The notes below the pieces were generated by a model, which was given only the letters and a program-made list of their open reading frames with translations, was not told the DNA's origin and did not search any database. Below, one piece after another: positions 9,600-17,533 of a stretch of 64,000 nucleotides of DNA (position 1 is its first letter; each line of letters begins with the position of its first letter). Both the position numbers and the translations under genes were made by a program. This DNA comes from CAVVMA01 sp963830715. Lineage in GTDB: Bacteria; Desulfobacterota; Binatia; Binatales; Binataceae. Where the stretch lies: positions 186,001-250,000 of the forward strand of contig CAWHNS010000007.1 of assembly GCA_963830715.1 (NCBI GenBank), in the 5' to 3' direction.

Positions 9600-10334
9600 T
9601 CAAGACGCCGGGGGGCAGATGCACACGCCGCGCCTATTGCTCTTCCCGATAAATTGCACGTCTCCACAGAGGTTGGCCAGAGTCAGGAAGTCCACGTCCG
9701 GCTCCCCGGTGTACTCCAACTCCTCTTCGGTCACTGCCGCCGGGTTGAACGCATTACCCGCGTGCGTTATCCACGCCCGCATCGATGCCGCCGGGGTGAA
9801 CGAAAACGGCGATCCTGTCCCGCCCCCGTCGGTCGGGTCGCAGGCAACCGTGCCCGGCGCCGTCCCGGTGTTGGCGTTGGTCGATACCACCTTGATCGCA
9901 CCGAGATGCAGCGTCTGCCCGGTCAGCGAGGCCTGCGTCAGGTTGTGGTTGACCGAAAGGTCAATCCGCCCCGCATGGGTTATCTCGCACCCGCAGCACT
10001 CCTGCAACTCCTGGCGAGTGTCGAACACGTAGATCATCGCGCACAGCGGCGCCGGCGGTGCCGTGAAGGCCGCCGGTACCCCATTGGTGTTGGTGATCCG
10101 CAGCGTGTCGTCGGCCGCTCCGCTGCCGACGTTATCGTACTGACCGTAGTAGCCGTCCCTGAACGCAGCGGTGCAAGTCCCACTGCCGGATCCCGTGCAA
10201 CACGCGTAAGGGTTCCCGGATCCGGTACACTTTACATTTAGCTCATCTTCGGCGAGAGCCACTCCCGAGGCCGCCCACAGCAGCCCCAGGAAGGCCAACG
10301 CCATCGCGCCAAGCTTTCCGTCTCTTCTTGTCAT
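9600..10334 (-). CDS. Secreted Cys-rich protein C, copy 2 (complete)
   Basis: A 244-residue exported protein, last gene of the three-gene operon and the only complete copy of C in the window. Signal peptide about residues 1-29. The N-terminal insert has CTGSGNPYACCTG; then comes CAMIYVFDTRQELQECCGC, LACDPTDGG-like VACDPTDGGGTGSPF, RAWITH, EEELEYTGEPDVDF and a final CICPP. The ATG at 10332-10334 has a GGGAG site; the TTG at 10355 is rejected. B and C share most motifs, A is more distant. No enzymatic motif is visible; a structural or surface role held by disulfides is only a guess. Confidence 0.8.
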   Translation of the reverse strand: MTRRDGKLGAMALAFLGLLWAASGVALAEDELNVKCTGSGNPYACCTGSGSGTCTAAFRDGYYGQYDNVGSGAADDTLRITNTNGVPAAFTAPPAPLCAMIYVFDTRQELQECCGCEITHAGRIDLSVNHNLTQASLTGQTLHLGAIKVVSTNANTGTAPGTVACDPTDGGGTGSPFSFTPAASMRAWITHAGNAFNPAAVTEEELEYTGEPDVDFLTLANLCGDVQFIGKSNRRGVCICPPAS

Positions 10335-10368
10335 AGGCTTTCTCCCACTTGTCAATGTATCGCCCTCC

Positions 10369-11115
10369 TCAAGAGGCCGGCGGGCAGATGCACGCCCCGG
10401 GACCCACAGCCGTGCCGGTGGTGGTTACAACGCCGCCCGTATTCCAGGTCACGGTGCACTTTTCGTCCAGCACGTCGTAGAAGTCCGCGTCCGGCTCACC
10501 GGTCGGCAGGAGTTCTTCCTCGGTCTGCGCGGCCGGGTTCATGTTGTTATTGTTATGCGTGATCCATGACCGCAACGTCGGCGTGGGAGTAAAGCTGAAC
10601 GGCGAGCCCGTCCCGCCGCCATCGGTCGGGTCGCAGGCAAGAGTTCCCGGCGCCGTCCCGGTGTTGGCGTTGGTCAACACGATCTTGATCGTACCTGTGC
10701 CGCCGTGTATGCCGAACATCGTCGGAGTACCCAACGATCCCGCGGTCACGGGATCCTGCGCCAGGTCGCCGTTCACCGAGAAAACCAGCTCTCCCGCGTG
10801 GGTTATCTTGCACCCGCAGCACTCCTCCAACTCCTGGGAGGGGTCGAACACGTAGATCATCGCGCACAGCGGCGCCGCAGCGGCCGAGAAGGCCGGCGGC
10901 ACCCCGTTGGCGTTCGCGACGTACAACGTGTCGGTCGGAATCTGCACCGGGTCGGCGGGTCCACTGACGTTAGCGTTGATGAAATAGTTGACGAAGAAAG
11001 CATCGGTCGCGTGCCCCACTCCGGCCGTGCCGAACACCAGGACCGGCAGCAGCATCAGCGCTGCCACCTTCCCGCCGGCACCTACCGAGCGGCACATTTT
11101 TTCTAATCTCAGCAT
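10369..11115 (-). CDS. Secreted Cys-rich protein B, copy 2 (unknown function)
   Basis: A 248-residue exported protein matching 310-1056 almost everywhere. Differences seen: GIHGGTGTIKIVLT here against GVSPGSGTIKIVST in copy 1, CKITHAG against CEITHAG, and several changes in the last 35 residues. The Cys positions CAMIYVF, ECCGC, ACDPT and CICPP are kept except for small shifts near the end, which argues that the Cys pattern matters. RBS GGAG as in copy 1. Middle gene of the operon. Confidence 0.78.
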   Translation of the reverse strand: MLRLEKMCRSVGAGGKVAALMLLPVLVFGTAGVGHATDAFFVNYFINANVSGPADPVQIPTDTLYVANANGVPPAFSAAAAPLCAMIYVFDPSQELEECCGCKITHAGELVFSVNGDLAQDPVTAGSLGTPTMFGIHGGTGTIKIVLTNANTGTAPGTLACDPTDGGGTGSPFSFTPTPTLRSWITHNNNNMNPAAQTEEELLPTGEPDADFYDVLDEKCTVTWNTGGVVTTTGTAVGPGACICPPAS

Positions 11116-11179
11116 AGAGACATCTCCTTCAGCGTTTGCTCAACTGCCAATCGATATCCGGCTCTTTGCGCCACCCGGC

Positions 11180-11959
11180 TCAGCTTCCGGTCCCGCACGT
11201 GCAGATCCCTAATCCGGTCCCGAGTTGCTGTACGTCTGAACAAAGAGCGGCCAGATCGTTCGCGTCGGTCGACGCTGACGGTATGTCCAGGAACTCCTCT
11301 TCGGTCAACGCAACCGTCTGCGGATGCGTCGCCCACGCCCGCACCGTCGGTTGCAGCGTCAGCGTGTTCGAGGCGCCGCCGGTCGGGTCGCAGCATAGGC
11401 GACTCTTGGGGTCGCAGTACGCCCCGTTGACGGGACAGGTCCCCGAGTTAGTCCCCGTGCAGCACAAGGACGGCGTCCCGGCTCCGGTGCAGTACGAATT
11501 GTCGTAGATCGGCGGGTTCGCCAGGCTGGCGTTGGTGGTCGTGGAAAGGATCCGGATAGTGCCGTTCTGAAGAATCGACGGCGGAACGGTGGCCTGTGAG
11601 ACCGCTGTCGAGACCAGATCGGTAATCCCCGGGGGTGCGGCATTGATGCTCAAAGTCAGCAGTCCGTCAGCCGTCACCGGACATCCGCAACACTCCTGCA
11701 GCGCCTGCTGGGGATTGAAAACGTAGAACATCGCGCAGATTACTTCGGGCTGCGTTGTCGCGCTGTCCAGCTCCAGCGGATCGGTTACGTGCACAAACGC
11801 GTTTCCCAGCATTGGAACGTTGGCGTTACTGAAGTAATTGAGCTTCTGGGTATCAGCGACGGTCTGCGCCATTGACACCCGCGCGGCGCCTGCCACCATC
11901 AGCATGGCCATCACCACCGCTATGACGATTTCCCTATGGACTCTTTTGCCTGCAAGCAT
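11180..11959 (-). CDS. Secreted Cys-rich protein A, copy 2 (unknown function)
   Basis: A 259-residue exported protein with the same amino-acid sequence as copy 1 (1121-1900). The ATG at 11957-11959 has GGGAGG just upstream; a single extra C in this leader compared with copy 1 removes the upstream open frame, which fixes the start. Signal peptide, ECCGC block, RAWATH, LTEEEFLD and C-terminal CTCG as described for copy 1. First gene of the A-B-C operon. Confidence 0.8.
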   Translation of the reverse strand: MLAGKRVHREIVIAVVMAMLMVAGAARVSMAQTVADTQKLNYFSNANVPMLGNAFVHVTDPLELDSATTQPEVICAMFYVFNPQQALQECCGCPVTADGLLTLSINAAPPGITDLVSTAVSQATVPPSILQNGTIRILSTTTNASLANPPIYDNSYCTGAGTPSLCCTGTNSGTCPVNGAYCDPKSRLCCDPTGGASNTLTLQPTVRAWATHPQTVALTEEEFLDIPSASTDANDLAALCSDVQQLGTGLGICTCGTGS

Positions 11960-12203
11960 TCCTGATTCCTCCCGTGACTTTGGATAGTGACCTTCTCTCT
12001 CGCTCTTTCGTTGCCGCCTTCATCTCATGCGGGCAGAGCCCTCCATTGCCGAAGAAGCGCCGCCCTTCAAAGCCGCGCGAAGCCGCCAATCAGCCTCGCC
12101 GCGCCACGCTTCAAGCAATCTCCGAGCCAATCAACGCAGGGAAGGGGTCCGGAGAGGCGATGACGACGCCGGGAGCTCCGCTAAGGCCCCGCCTGTCCGC
12201 GAA

Positions 12204-13619
12204 CTAGGAACGCCGCGAAAAGTCCGCTTCCGGTCCGGCACTACCTTCCGGATCGGTGCAATGATCGTCGTCCTCAAGCTTGCGATACAGGGTCTTGCGG
12301 TCGATCGCCAACACGGCGGCGGCTTCGGTCTTGTTGCCGTTGACCGATGCCACCACGGATCGGACGTACTCGTGTTCGAGATGCTGCAGGGTGAGGCGCC
12401 GCGCGACCAGTTCATCAAGATTGATCGGCGACCGATCGCCATCGGTTATCCTGGGCGGCAGGTCCGAGGGAGCGATTCGGGCATCAGCGCAGAGAATTAC
12501 CGCGCGCTGCACCGCGTTCTGAAGCTCTCTGATATTGCCCGGCCAGCGGTAGCGCGTCAGACACGTCATCGCGTCCGGGTCGACCAACGGTACCGGCTTT
12601 CCGGCTTCGGCGGCAGCCCGGGCGAGGAAATGCTTGACCAGCAAAGGGAGGTCTTCGGGACGTTCGCGCAACGGGGGAACGCTCACGGCCACGGTTGCGA
12701 TACGATAGTAAAGGTCCGACCGGAATCGCCCCTGCTCGACGGCCTTCTCCAAGTCCGCGTTGGTGGCCGCGACTATCCGCACGTCGACGGAAATTTCGGC
12801 GGTTGCGCCGAGCGGCCGCACTTTCTTGTCCTCGATCACTCTCAGCAGCTTCGGCTGAAGCGCGAGCGGCATCTCCCCGATTTCGTCCAGCAGCAGCGTG
12901 CCGCCACTGGCCGCGGCAAACAGCCCGACCCGGCTCTGCTTGGCGTCGGTGAAGGCCCCCTTGACGTGGCCGAATAGCTCGCTCTCGATCAGATTCTCCG
13001 GAATGGCGGCGCAGTTGACCGGCACGAAGGCGTGATCGCGCCGTGAGCTCGCGAGGTGAACGGCGCGGGCGAGCAGGTCCTTGCCGGTGCCGCTCTCTCC
13101 GGTAATCAGGATGTTCGCGCCGCTTTCGGCCACCTGTTCCAGGATCCGCAGCACCGAAATCATCTTCGGGCACGCGGCGATGATGTTGGACAGCCCGTAA
13201 CTGCGCGCGAGCTCGCCGCGAAGCCGCCTGACCTCCTGACGCAACTGGCGATTTTCGAGCGCTCGCGACACGACCAGCAACAACTCGTCGTTGCCGAAGG
13301 GCTTGGTGACGTAATCGAACGCACCGAGCTTCATCGATTCGACCGCGGTCTGAATCGAGCCGAAGGCAGTGATGATTATCACCGGCAGATTCGGCGCCCG
13401 ACGTTTGAGTTCGATCTGCAGCTCGTGGCCGTTCATCCCACTCATGCGAAGGTCGGAGATGAGCAGGTCGGGCTCTTCGTTTCTGACCATGGCCAGCGCG
13501 GCAGCTCCGCTATTGGCGCTCCGCGTGCCGTAGCCGGCGTGCCCGAGGACGTCGCACATTATGCCCGTCATCTCGTGATCGTCGTCGACCACAAGTATCG
13601 TCGCCTGCGGAGTGCTCAC
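12204..13619 (-). CDS. Sigma-54-dependent response regulator, NtrC family
   Basis: A 471-residue three-domain activator. Receiver: Asp12-14, phospho-acceptor Asp56, Thr84, Lys106. AAA+ domain: Walker A GESGTGKD at 174-181, the sigma-54 contact loop as GAFTDA at 221-226 (canonical form is GAFTGA), Walker B LLLDEIGEM, and the arginine-containing sensor region. C-terminal Fis-type helix-turn-helix: GNKTEAAAVLAIDRKTLYRKL. The GTG start overlaps the kinase stop by four bases (GTGA), so the pair is translationally coupled. Targets are unknown; the palindrome at 15221-15240 may be its own operator. Confidence 0.92.
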   Translation of the reverse strand: MSTPQATILVVDDDHEMTGIMCDVLGHAGYGTRSANSGAAALAMVRNEEPDLLISDLRMSGMNGHELQIELKRRAPNLPVIIITAFGSIQTAVESMKLGAFDYVTKPFGNDELLLVVSRALENRQLRQEVRRLRGELARSYGLSNIIAACPKMISVLRILEQVAESGANILITGESGTGKDLLARAVHLASSRRDHAFVPVNCAAIPENLIESELFGHVKGAFTDAKQSRVGLFAAASGGTLLLDEIGEMPLALQPKLLRVIEDKKVRPLGATAEISVDVRIVAATNADLEKAVEQGRFRSDLYYRIATVAVSVPPLRERPEDLPLLVKHFLARAAAEAGKPVPLVDPDAMTCLTRYRWPGNIRELQNAVQRAVILCADARIAPSDLPPRITDGDRSPINLDELVARRLTLQHLEHEYVRSVVASVNGNKTEAAAVLAIDRKTLYRKLEDDDHCTDPEGSAGPEADFSRRS

Positions 13620-15109
13620 CGGTTGCCTTGAAACGGTTGAAGCGTCCCGCCCCGTTCCACTCCGGCCCTGGGCAGGGTGACCGAGAAGCGGGTCCCTGCG
13701 GGACCCGATTCGAGCGTTATCTCTCCATGATGTTCCGCGATTATCGACTGGCTCACAGCAAGACCCATTCCGGTGCCTTTGCCGGGCTCCTTGGTGGTAA
13801 AAAAGGGATCGAAGACGCGCGGGCGGTCTTGCTCCGCGACTCCTGTCCCGGTGTCTTGGAAGATAAGCCTGACCGACGAATCCTGCCCGTCCCCATCGGT
13901 CTCCGCGATGACCCTGAGAATGCCCCCGTTGCGGGCCATCGCGTCGAGCGCGTTGACGGCAAGGTTCACGAAGACTTGCTCGAGCTGACCGGCATCGCAG
14001 TCGATCTTCAACGGTTCCTCGCCCAATTCCGCGATCACCTGTACATTGCGGCGTGCGCCTTCGGTCTCGACCAGGCGCAGCGCGTGCTGGACGATGGGTC
14101 TCACGTCGCAGGTAACCCTAAGCGATTCGCGAGGCCGCGCATAGTCCAGGAGCATCCTGACGATACGCGAGATGCGGTCGATCTGCCTGATGACCACTTC
14201 GAGGCTTTCGTCCCGCTTGGCCGGAGGCGGCTTGCTGCGCAAAAGAAATTCAGCCCGCCCCCGTATCACCCCGATCGGAGTGCCGATTTCGTGCGCCAAA
14301 CCGGAGGCGAGCGTACCAATCGTGGCGAGCCGGTCAGCATGCTGCAGCCTGCGCTCCAGATCCAGCTCGCGCCGATGGCGTTCGCTCAGATCTACGCGCG
14401 CCCTGGTGAGCTCCTGGTCGAGACGGAGAAACTCTTCGGTGAGGCGCGTGAGTCTCGTCGCCCCGGCTTCCATCCGGCTCGCCTTCCTTCGCGAAGCGCA
14501 TCACCCTTCGAGACAGTTCCGCCAACGGCGCGGTCACGTAGCGGCCGATCGCCAGAGGAATGATCAGAGCGACAATTGTCGCGAGCGCCAGTGCCACTAT
14601 CGCCGAGGCGATGGTTCGCGTCCTGACATCTTCAGTGATATCGGTCCAGTCGCTGGCGACCAGCAGGTAGCCGATGATGCGTCCGTCCTTCGCGCTCAGC
14701 CGGACGAGCCGGCAATACCATCGCCGACCGCCTGCAGTCTCGTCGAACTCCCAGGAAGCTTGGCCCATCGGTGCCCGCAGCCCGCGTATCTGCTGCGCCG
14801 GCGGCGATGGCGAGTTCTTGCGGAAAGTCCGGCAATCCGTCCCAAAGCCGGCCATCGAGCCTGAACACCGCGCTCAGCGCCTTGTCGGCGGCCATCCGCC
14901 GGAAGACGCTCTGGATCTGGTCCCACTCTCCAGCACCGATGTCGACTCTCTACAGATGGCGCAAGGCCCAGGGTAATCGTACGCGTGCCGCGCTTGAGGT
15001 CGTCAATATCGTTATTGGCCGACCGATGCACACTCCAGTAGGCATAAGTTGCCAACACCGGCAGGAGGAACACGAGCAGGACAATTGTCAGACGCGTGCC
15101 GATCTTCAC
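13616..15109 (-). CDS. Membrane sensor histidine kinase (three frameshifts)
   Basis: Cognate kinase of the regulator downstream. Reconstructed order: first membrane helix after the GTG at 15107-15109 (KIGTRLTIVLLVFLLPVLATY), a sensor region including SAVFRLDGRLWDGLPDF, second helix (TIASAIVALALATIVALIIP), HAMP, a DHp helix with LAHEIGTPIGVI carrying the phospho-His, then the ATPase domain with N box VNLAVNALDAM, G1 DTGTGV and G2 GKGTGMGLAV. The frame changes near 14945, 14805 and 14480; joined, the gene encodes about 496 residues. Three independent single-base errors or true decay are both possible; the intact catalytic half and coupled regulator favour errors. Confidence 0.82.
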
Positions 15110-15220
15110 ACCGGCATCATACTGCGTCTCGACGGATGGCGGGGAGTCTCCGCGCAGCTCCCAACCCTGGCCTACCCCGGCGCGGCGGGTCCCGGAGGAA
15201 CGGGATTTAACTGGTGAAAT

Positions 15221-15240
15221 ATTCCACACAGGTGTGGAAT
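15221..15240. promoter_or_regulatory. Perfect palindrome, candidate operator
   Basis: ATTCCACAC-AG-GTGTGGAAT is a perfect 9-base inverted repeat around two bases. It lies 112 bases before the kinase start and about 170 bases before the DUF523 gene on the other strand. Upstream placement is right for an enhancer site of an NtrC-type activator, but no convincing -24/-12 promoter (GG-N10-GC) is seen near it. Confidence 0.45.
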
Positions 15241-15408
15241 TTTGCCCCACCCCGGGCCGCCCTCCGATTGACTGGTTCTAGCGGCCGTATCACCCTTGAT
15301 CGCGTTCACTTCGCCCCATAGCAGCTTTGAGGCCACGACCTTGAGACCCCTGCAAAGCACAGCGACCCTGGCGTATCGTACCGAAGAACCGCCGTCGTTT
15401 CGTTAAAA

Positions 15409-16371
15409 GTGCAGTCGATCAGGATCGGTATCTCGGCGTGCCTCTTGGGCGCAGAAGTTCGCTTCGATGGCGGACACAAGCGCGACGCCTTTCTGACCGA
15501 TACGCTCGGACGATATGTTGAGTTTGTGCCGGTATGCCCGGAAGTCGAGATTGGGCTCGGTGTCCCGCGCAACACGATGCGGCTCGTCGATCGCGGAAAC
15601 GGGGTTCGGCTCGTGGAGTCGCTAGCCGGCGATTCAGGCGGTATCCACGGGCGCGATCATACCGGCGCGATGCGCGCATACGCGCGCAAGCGCGTCGAGA
15701 ATCTTGCCCGCGAGGATCTGTGCGGCTACGTGCTCAAGAGCAAGTCACCAAGTTGCGGGATGGAACGGGTGCGCGTTCACGGCGCGAACGGTGCCGCGCC
15801 GCACGACGGGCGTGGGATTTTCGCCGAGGCCCTGATTCGCGCCTATCCGGATCTGCCGGTCGAAGAGGAAGGCAGGCTGTCAGACCCGCGGCATCGCGAG
15901 AATTTCATCGAGCGGGTTTTCGCGTATCGTAGCCTGGGCTTGCTCTTCGCGAATCCTTGGAAGGCGGCGGATCTGATCGCGTTTCACACCGCCCGCGAAC
16001 TGCAGTTGCTCTCCCATTCCACAGGCGCTTACGAAACACTGGGCCGGATGGTAGCCAGCGCGCAGCCGCAACGGAAACTGCAACAGGCTTACCAACGCGA
16101 GTTCATGGCCGCGATTCGCCGCCCCACGACCCCGGCACGCCATGCTAAAGTGCTGCGGCACATCGCTGATCATGTGCGAGACAAGCTTGACGAGGCTGCG
16201 CGATGCGAATTTGATGATGTGATCGCGGGCTACCGCGCTGGGCAATTGCCGTTGATTATTCCAACTACCCTGGCTCGTCATTACGCACGCACTTTCGACA
16301 TCGCCGATCTACGCGGTCAGACCTACCTCGAAGCGCATCCTGCGGAGCTGATGCTCCGCAATCACGTCTGA
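15409..16371 (+). CDS. DUF523-DUF1722 fusion protein (YbgA-like, TudS-like N-terminus)
   Basis: A 320-residue two-domain protein. Residues 1-150 are DUF523, whose characterised member TudS is a [4Fe-4S] thiouracil desulfurase with three conserved Cys; here the candidates are in ISACLLG, FVPVCPEVEIG and KSPSCGM. Residues 180-310 are DUF1722 (YbgA), rich in His, Arg and aromatic residues. The fusion is known in other bacteria, often near photolyase genes, but none is seen here. The GTG start has no clear ribosome site. Iron-sulfur binding is likely; the substrate is uncertain. Confidence 0.85.
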   Translation: MQSIRIGISACLLGAEVRFDGGHKRDAFLTDTLGRYVEFVPVCPEVEIGLGVPRNTMRLVDRGNGVRLVESLAGDSGGIHGRDHTGAMRAYARKRVENLAREDLCGYVLKSKSPSCGMERVRVHGANGAAPHDGRGIFAEALIRAYPDLPVEEEGRLSDPRHRENFIERVFAYRSLGLLFANPWKAADLIAFHTARELQLLSHSTGAYETLGRMVASAQPQRKLQQAYQREFMAAIRRPTTPARHAKVLRHIADHVRDKLDEAARCEFDDVIAGYRAGQLPLIIPTTLARHYARTFDIADLRGQTYLEAHPAELMLRNHV

Positions 16372-16389
16372 CGCGGCTTCGACCCCGAT

Positions 16390-17503
16390 ATGCGCCCATT
16401 CGCAACCCGATCAGCATTTGTCTTCGCGGCCGTGATCGCCGTCGTCGCCGCGGCCTACATCGTCGGCCATTTGCCGATCGTGCAGGAAACGTTGCTTCGT
16501 CGCGGTATCGAGCAACGTCTGCGCGATACGCACGCCGACCTGCTGGACGACAACGCTCTGAGCGTAGTCCTATGCGGAACCGGCAACCCGTTGCCGGATC
16601 GCGATCGCGCTGACGCGTGTACCGCGGTCTTCGCGGGCGGGCGGTTCTTCCTTGTCGATGCCGGCCCGGGGGCATGGAAGAACATCGCCCTGTTGCGATT
16701 GCCTGCCGCCAGGCTGGCAGGCGTACTCCTGACCCATTACCATTCCGACCATATCGGCGAGTTGGGCGAGATCAACTTGCAGACTTGGGGAGCCGGACGT
16801 GACCATCCGCTGCCGGTCTATGGACCGCCCGGGGTTGAGCAGGTCGTCGCCGGGTTCATGCAAGCCTATAAATTGGATGAGGGCTATCGCGTGGCGCATC
16901 ACGGCGCAGCCATGTTGCCGCCTGAGAACTGGCCGATGGAGCCGCACGTCGTCAGTATTCCCTCCGCCGACCCCGGCAAGCTGCCCTGCGCCGACGGCGC
17001 GACGACGGTATTGAGCGGGAACGGCCTGACCATCACCGCTTTCCTTGTGGGCCACGCGCCGGTCGCGCCGGCATATGGATATCGCTTCGACTATGAAGGG
17101 CGATCGGCCGTGGTAAGCGGCGATACGGTCAAGTGCCCCAACCTGATTCGAAATTCAGCGGGCGCCGATTTGCTGATCCACGAGGCGCAGTCGGCTCCGA
17201 TGATCGAACTCATCGGGGAGGTCGCCGGGGAGCAGGGTAACGCGCGCATTGCGAAAATCATGCACGACATCCAGCGCTACCACACTACACCGGTAGAGGC
17301 CGCTCAGGCGGCCGAACGAGGCCGGCGTAAAGCTCCTGGTCTTCTCGCATATCGGTCCCCCACTGCCGAACATCCTCGCGCGATGGATGTTCATGCGCGG
17401 CGTATCGGCCGCCAGGCCTCACGGCGTCCGCCTCGGCTACGACGGGATGCTTATCCGGATGCCCGTCGGATCGGATAAGATCGCGATATCGACGCTGAAG
17501 TGA
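16390..17503 (+). CDS. MBL-fold metallohydrolase with N-terminal membrane anchor (frameshifted)
   Basis: RNase Z/arylsulfatase-like metallo-beta-lactamase fold. An N-terminal helix (AFVFAAVIAVVAAAYIVGHL) anchors or exports it. Metal motifs: THYHSDHIGE, VGHAP and SGDTVKCPNL. The open frame runs to 17478 but degenerates after about 17312; the alternative frame from there reads NEAGVKLLVFSHIGPPLPN, then RPHGVRLGYDGMLIRMP, and stops at 17503, which fits the family's closing His motif. One indel near 17312 joins them into about 370 residues. Substrate unknown. Confidence 0.82.
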
Positions 17504-17533
17504 TTTGCTCAGCGTTGCGGAACTATCGAAGCG

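Larger units (their letters stand above)
10060..12030. repeat. Large direct repeat, copy 2
   Basis: Second copy of 1-1970 in the same orientation. It contains part of gene C and all of genes B and A plus about 70 bases of upstream region. After about 12030 the two flanks share nothing. Because the copies are direct and almost identical, recombination between them could delete or amplify the 8 kb in between, which includes typA. Confidence 0.97.
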
